Below are positions 53,583 to 57,281 of a stretch of 57,281 nt of DNA, piece after piece. Positions within the stretch are counted from its first letter, which is position 1; each line of letters begins with the position of its first letter. The position numbers and the translations under genes were made by a program. The notes under the pieces are model-generated. The model was not told the DNA's origin and did no database searches. It saw only the letters and a program-made list of their open reading frames with translations. The DNA comes from Bacteroidales bacterium. Its GTDB lineage: Bacteria > Bacteroidota > Bacteroidia > Bacteroidales > UBA3663. Location: positions 1-57,281 of the forward strand of contig JAFSKF010000048.1 of the NCBI GenBank assembly GCA_017449065.1, given 5' to 3'.

Positions 53583-53589
53583 ACAGTAC

Positions 53590-54441
53590 ATGAAAACAGG
53601 AACACTACTCATCTGCATCGCCTGGCTCTGGCCGGCACTCGCCTTCCCGCAGCATCCCGGCTGGACGGAAGCGGAACAGGAAGCCTTCGCCCGATACCGC
53701 ACGGAGATCGAGGCACCCTCGGAATTCCTCGGCGAGGACGCCTTCGCCGCCCTGCAGGCCGACTACTACGTCCGTCCCCGCGATGCCCGCGAGATCCGCA
53801 GGCTCTGCCGCCGGATGGAGACGCGCAAGTACGTCCACAACTTCATCCTCGAGACGCCGGAGGAACGGCTCCGCAGCAAGCGTGAGATCGGGGAGCTCTA
53901 CCTCGACTCCATCGCCATGCTGCTCATTCCCGCCAATCCCGCGATGGCCGGCCGGTTTATCGGCTATGCCGTCAGCATGGAGGAAGAGCTGGGACTTGCG
54001 GAAGGAGTGCGGAGCTTCCTCCGGCAGCAGGCAGCGGCTTTCGCCCGCCGGCTGAGAGCCGCCCCGTGTGCGGAGACCGGCAGGGAAGAGACGTTCGTGC
54101 TCAGGACGGTGCTCGGTGCGGGACAGGCGGAACGCGTCATCAATGCCCGCAACGCCCCTGCAGCGGAAGGGAAAGTCCGCTCCGTATGGGCGGCACTGGC
54201 TGCCGCCGGACTGGACGGGCAGCTCGACAGCGTGGCGGACTGCAGGCGTGCCTGCAGCTACTACCTGAAAGAGGCGTTCATCCGAGACTATCATGCGGGG
54301 GACGCAGAGCTTACCTCTGCCAACCTGGAGGACCTGTACCGCCACAAGCCGCGCATCGTCACCGTGTACGAGGGACTGCTGCAGCGGACCGCCATCCGCC
54401 GGAAGCACGAGGAAAAAGTAGGCAGGGAATTCACATGGTGA
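53590..54441 (+). CDS. Exported protein of unknown family
   Basis: This 283-residue protein starts at ATG 53590, which gives a signal peptide (MKTGTLLICIAWLWPALAFP) and follows the previous stop by seven bases. The mature protein is almost entirely helical and rich in Arg, Ala and Glu, with Tyr-bearing segments (FAALQADYYVRPRD, MAGRFIGYAVSMEEELG, NLEDLYRHKPRIV). No domain is recognised. Its tight position between the Wzy-like and Sel1-repeat genes, in the same GC-rich style, marks it as part of the same unit. Confidence 0.7.
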   Translation: MKTGTLLICIAWLWPALAFPQHPGWTEAEQEAFARYRTEIEAPSEFLGEDAFAALQADYYVRPRDAREIRRLCRRMETRKYVHNFILETPEERLRSKREIGELYLDSIAMLLIPANPAMAGRFIGYAVSMEEELGLAEGVRSFLRQQAAAFARRLRAAPCAETGREETFVLRTVLGAGQAERVINARNAPAAEGKVRSVWAALAAAGLDGQLDSVADCRRACSYYLKEAFIRDYHAGDAELTSANLEDLYRHKPRIVTVYEGLLQRTAIRRKHEEKVGREFTW

Positions 54442-54468
54442 AAAAGAGATAAAGAAAACAAAAAAGAT

Positions 54469-55878
54469 ATGACACTCAAGACAAAGAAAAACATAGCAGG
54501 CCTGCTGGTGCTTGCCCTGCTGCTATGGACGCTGCCCTGCCTGGCACAGGACGGCAAGGAAGAATGGCGGCTTGCCGTCGATGTGCTCAAGGGAAAAGAC
54601 AGGACGAAGGATAAGAGCTGGGCGTTCGGCCTGCTTTCCGATTCCCAGCTGGAAGAGAAAGACGCCTTCGTGCAGAACGTGCTCGGCATCGCCTGCCTTC
54701 ACGGCATCGGCACCGCGGCTGACACGGCGAGGGCGATCGCCTGCTTCGAGGAATCCGGACGGCTGGGCTACACCCTGGCCTGGCACAATCTGGGCATGTA
54801 CTACAAATATGCCGGCAACGGACGGCAGGACTTCGCAAAAGCCTGCGAGGCGTTTGCCCGGGGAGCGGAAGCCGAAGACCCGTCGTGCTGCTACGACTAC
54901 GCCTTCATGAAATACAAGGGACTCGGCTGCAGGCAGGACTATGCCGGAGCGGCGGATCTCTTCTACAGGGCCTCCGACATGAACCACGCCCCATCCGTCT
55001 ATATGCTGGGGCTCTGCTTCCGCAACGGCTACGGAGTGGAGGCGGACACCGCCATTGGAAACATCTACCTCCGGCAGGCGGCCGATCTCGGCTACAGGGA
55101 CGCCGTGGAGGAACTGCTCAACGAAATGCCCGAAAACAGCAGGCAATACAGCTATGACGAAGCGGAAGAGACGGCCGCCTGTCCCGACCGGATGCCGGAG
55201 ATCACGCCCTACATCCCGCTTGACAGCAGGGTGATGTCGGGCTGCTATGAGGGTCTGCTGGTCACCTACGACTGGAGCGGGGAACACGTCCTTTCGGAGA
55301 AGCCCCTGCAGGTAGATATGAACGTAGCGAGGGATACGGCGACCGGCGTCTGGATACAGGGGAACGACACCGTCCGCTTTACCGCCGGCATCGGCGACGG
55401 CGGCTCCTTCCGCTTCGGAGGACAGGAGAAGGACCTGTACGACCGCTACTCGCCGGATTTCATCTCCAGGTACCGCTTCGAACAGGCGGACCTGAACTAC
55501 TGCCGCGGATACATCACCGGACGGCTGCGCCTGTACTCCCTGGACGAGATGGAGCCGGAACGCCCGATGTACGTCAGCCTGCACAAGACGACGCTGGCAG
55601 AAGGGGAATGGGAGGACGAGGACGGATATGCCGCCATCGTGGCCTATTCCGACCCCTGGTCCCGCCGCATCACCCTGAAGTTCGAGCTCCCGGAGGCAGT
55701 CCCTTCCGCACGGATCCTCATCTGCGACCGCACCGGATTCGCGGCGGGCACCTACAGCTACGGAGCCATGGATGCGGGCATCAACACGCTCACGCTCAGC
55801 CCGGACCTCCGGGACGGCTACTATGTCATCTACGTCATGGCCGGAACCCGGAAGTTCCAGGCAGTCATAGTCATCTAA
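54469..55878 (+). CDS. Sel1-repeat exported protein with T9SS-tail-like C-terminal end
   Basis: This 469-residue protein has a signal peptide (to about residue 26, PCLAQ). Four or so Sel1-type repeats lie in ~65-205 (NVLGIACLHGIG, HNLGMYYKYAGNG, YDYAFMKYKGLG, YMLGLCFRNGYG). A middle domain of mixed strands follows (~235-400). The last ~60 residues (ARILICDRTGFAAGTYSYGAM... NTLTLSPDLRDGYYVIYVM) have the layout of DUF3244 or type-IX-secretion sorting domains. Sel1 repeats mediate protein contacts. Function within the locus unknown. Confidence 0.72.
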   Translation: MTLKTKKNIAGLLVLALLLWTLPCLAQDGKEEWRLAVDVLKGKDRTKDKSWAFGLLSDSQLEEKDAFVQNVLGIACLHGIGTAADTARAIACFEESGRLGYTLAWHNLGMYYKYAGNGRQDFAKACEAFARGAEAEDPSCCYDYAFMKYKGLGCRQDYAGAADLFYRASDMNHAPSVYMLGLCFRNGYGVEADTAIGNIYLRQAADLGYRDAVEELLNEMPENSRQYSYDEAEETAACPDRMPEITPYIPLDSRVMSGCYEGLLVTYDWSGEHVLSEKPLQVDMNVARDTATGVWIQGNDTVRFTAGIGDGGSFRFGGQEKDLYDRYSPDFISRYRFEQADLNYCRGYITGRLRLYSLDEMEPERPMYVSLHKTTLAEGEWEDEDGYAAIVAYSDPWSRRITLKFELPEAVPSARILICDRTGFAAGTYSYGAMDAGINTLTLSPDLRDGYYVIYVMAGTRKFQAVIVI

Positions 55879-55892
55879 AAAAAACGACCTGT

Positions 55893-56327
55893 ATGAAAAA
55901 GCTTTTACTTTTACTGCTACTGTCCGCAAGCCTGCAGACGGTATGGGGCCAGCATATGCACCGGGAAGCCGGAGACAACTGCAAGCTCAACAACCTGTGG
56001 TACCAGGTGGAGGATGTCTGCGAAAGCGACGAGTCCTCCCAGCTGAGATGCGACTACTGCGGCCTGTATTTCACGAACAGAAACGCGCGCCTTGCCCATC
56101 AGGAGACGTGCGGATACCGCCCGCACATAGAGTACCTGTACGACAACGCCGGCAACCGCACGGAAAGGAAGACCGAAAACTACCACTGGGGAAGAAGGAT
56201 AACCGCCTGCAGCGGCTGCCTGCCCGGACGGAAGCGTACCGGCCTGCCCGATGCGGACACACGCCCGTGGCTTGCCATGAAGAACGAGGAAGAGGAATCC
56301 CTCCCCCACAGCAGGACTGTGGCATAG
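55893..56327 (+). CDS. Small secreted protein with C2HC zinc-finger-like motif and YD-like motif
   Basis: This 144-residue protein starts at ATG 55893 with a signal peptide (MKKLLLLLLLSASLQTVWGQ). Residues 53-73 have Cys-x2-Cys-x12-His-x3-Cys spacing, as in a C2H2/C2HC zinc finger, with Phe60 at the usual core position. Residues 83-89 read YDNAGNR, as in RHS/YD repeats. The next gene is the RHS-type giant protein. A zinc finger in an exported protein is unusual; the ligands may be disulfides instead. I know of no named family. Confidence 0.6.
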   Translation: MKKLLLLLLLSASLQTVWGQHMHREAGDNCKLNNLWYQVEDVCESDESSQLRCDYCGLYFTNRNARLAHQETCGYRPHIEYLYDNAGNRTERKTENYHWGRRITACSGCLPGRKRTGLPDADTRPWLAMKNEEEESLPHSRTVA

Positions 56328-56361
56328 ACAGAAGACATAATCCCAAAACAGAAAAAACAGT

Positions 56362-57281
56362 ATGACAGTCAGAAATATCATCCTTGCATCGGCTTTCATA
56401 GCCATGGGCAGTACCTTACAGGCAGAGAACAGCGACCGCGCGGTAGGTACGCCACAGGGCGCGCTTTCGGTTTCCGAACTGGGCGCTGCCGTCTATAGCC
56501 TGAAATTCGAAGTGCCGGACGGCGGACCGCTGACCCCGGAGGTCGGACTCTGCTACAACAGCCAGATGATCGGCTACGGTCTCGCCGGCTACGGCGTCAG
56601 CATCACGGGCATTTCCGCCATCACCAGAGGCGGGAAGGACCTGTTCCACGACGGAACGCTGCAGGGCGTGACCTACACGGACAGCGACACCTATTTCCTT
56701 GACGGGAAACGCCTGATCCCCGAATCGGATTCTACCTATACCGTAGAAGGCGATCCATATACGAAAGTGAAGTATTATTCCAACGCCTCTCCATACCCTC
56801 ATTTTCTGGTGATAACCGACAAGGGGATATCCTATCAATATGGCAATACAGAGAACTCCCGCCTGTCTTACACGAATAAAAAAGGACAGCAGCACACGGC
56901 AGCCTGGTATCTGAATAAGGTTCAGGACCAATATACGAATTACGTCAACTACTATTATCATGCTCCCACTGACATGACGGTCCGTCCGAGTTCCATTACC
57001 TACGGATTCAATGCAAGGAAATCGCGAGGAATCACCAACCGAATTGATTTTAACTATAATTCCTTGGGGGCTAATGCACGCAATTTCTATATTGAAGACA
57101 CTCATGGAGAAACCGGCTATTACCTTGCCTCCGTTACGGCTTCATCAAACGGAAACCTCTATCGGAAATATACACTTAACTATGCCCATTCTTTAGACCA
57201 GAGCACCAGGAAGTGGACACGCCTGACAAGCGTCACGGAAGAAAACGGTCAGGGAGAGCAGCTGAATCCGGTTGTGTTCAA
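56362..57281 (+). CDS. SpvB/RHS-type giant secreted protein, N-terminal part (runs off the window)
   Basis: The frame is open from ATG 56362 to the window end (306 codons). An N-terminal signal peptide (MTVRNIILASAFIAMGSTLQA) is followed by a segment like the SpvB/TcdB start of RHS-type toxins: GALSVSELGAAVYSLKFEVP, GGPLTPEVGLCYNSQ and GYGLAGYGVSITGISAITR. The remaining part is beta-rich, with YQYGN and DFNYNSLGAN phrases like the shell of RHS proteins. The C-terminal repeat core and any toxin or tail lie beyond the window. Base composition drops from GC-rich to moderate near 56750, within the gene, so the gene may be mosaic. Confidence 0.75.
   Translation, partial: MTVRNIILASAFIAMGSTLQAENSDRAVGTPQGALSVSELGAAVYSLKFEVPDGGPLTPEVGLCYNSQMIGYGLAGYGVSITGISAITRGGKDLFHDGTLQGVTYTDSDTYFLDGKRLIPESDSTYTVEGDPYTKVKYYSNASPYPHFLVITDKGISYQYGNTENSRLSYTNKKGQQHTAAWYLNKVQDQYTNYVNYYYHAPTDMTVRPSSITYGFNARKSRGITNRIDFNYNSLGANARNFYIEDTHGETGYYLASVTASSNGNLYRKYTLNYAHSLDQSTRKWTRLTSVTEENGQGEQLNPVVF

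Noticed and set aside
53521..53589. Upstream start for the unknown exported protein
   Set aside because: It would overlap the Wzy-like gene and hide the signal peptide; ATG 53590 gives a proper signal sequence.
54523..55929. A 468-codon minus-strand frame in the GC-rich block
   Set aside because: High GC makes long antisense frames common. The plus strand encodes a clear signal peptide and Sel1 repeats here.

Overview
The window looks like chromosome from a gut-type Bacteroidales bacterium (Bacteroides/Prevotella-like). The evidence is a SusC/SusD polysaccharide-utilisation locus with pectin enzymes, many lipoproteins with Bacteroidetes lipoboxes, DUF2723, DUF3826, DUF4957/DUF5123 and DUF3244 proteins, and repeated Bacteroidetes-type promoters (TTTG, about 20 bp, TAnnTTTG). 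No rRNA, tRNA, CRISPR array or intact IS element was recognised. Species cannot be named from the sequence alone.

Layout. 1-1865: accessory and scarred DNA, with the tail of a membrane protein, the C-terminal remnant of a UDP-glucuronate epimerase, and a small cluster ending in a probably frameshifted HAD nucleotidase. 1868-7035 (minus): ClC channel, threonylcarbamoyl-AMP synthase, an internally deleted BRO-N/DinD pseudogene, a phosphoesterase and a GH28 lipoprotein. 7136-10170: a large DUF2723 membrane glycosyltransferase. 10275-12800 (minus): rmlA and rmlB separated by a DUF559 endonuclease unit with terminal inverted repeats that supplies the rmlA stop and the rmlB start. 13032-24425 (plus): outer-membrane protein, ABC-F ATPase, GHL10 hydrolase, BadF-type kinase, DUF486 protein, GH43 lipoprotein, ketopantoate reductase, SGNH hydrolase and a large beta-barrel protein. 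24448-34256 (minus): pectin locus in transcription order DUF4957/DUF5123 lipoprotein, SusC, SusD, PL1 pectate lyase, DUF3826, behind a long leader with a hairpin and a possible 39-residue ORF. 34395-47389: housekeeping genes (SpmA/B-like, proC, MCE protein, cell-wall amidase, aroE, nitrilase, rlmN, PpiD-like foldase, CorC-like protein, lptC, thyA, mutarotase).

47482-57281 is the most unusual part. An AT-rich membrane-anchored TPR/HTH protein and a DUF3244 protein are followed by a markedly GC-rich, same-strand run of exported or membrane proteins. These are a transglutaminase-like lipoprotein with a discoidin-like end, an O-antigen-ligase-like membrane protein, an unknown secreted protein, a Sel1-repeat protein, a small secreted protein with a zinc-finger-like motif and a YD-like motif, and the start of a signal-peptide-bearing SpvB/RHS-type giant protein that runs off the window. 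I propose it as a candidate surface RHS display or maturation system; that function is inference.

The pectin theme recurs in the GH28, GH43, PL1 and DUF3826 genes, suggesting growth on plant cell-wall pectin. Envelope genes (lptC, MCE, PpiD-like, amidase, rmlAB, DUF2723) make up much of the rest.
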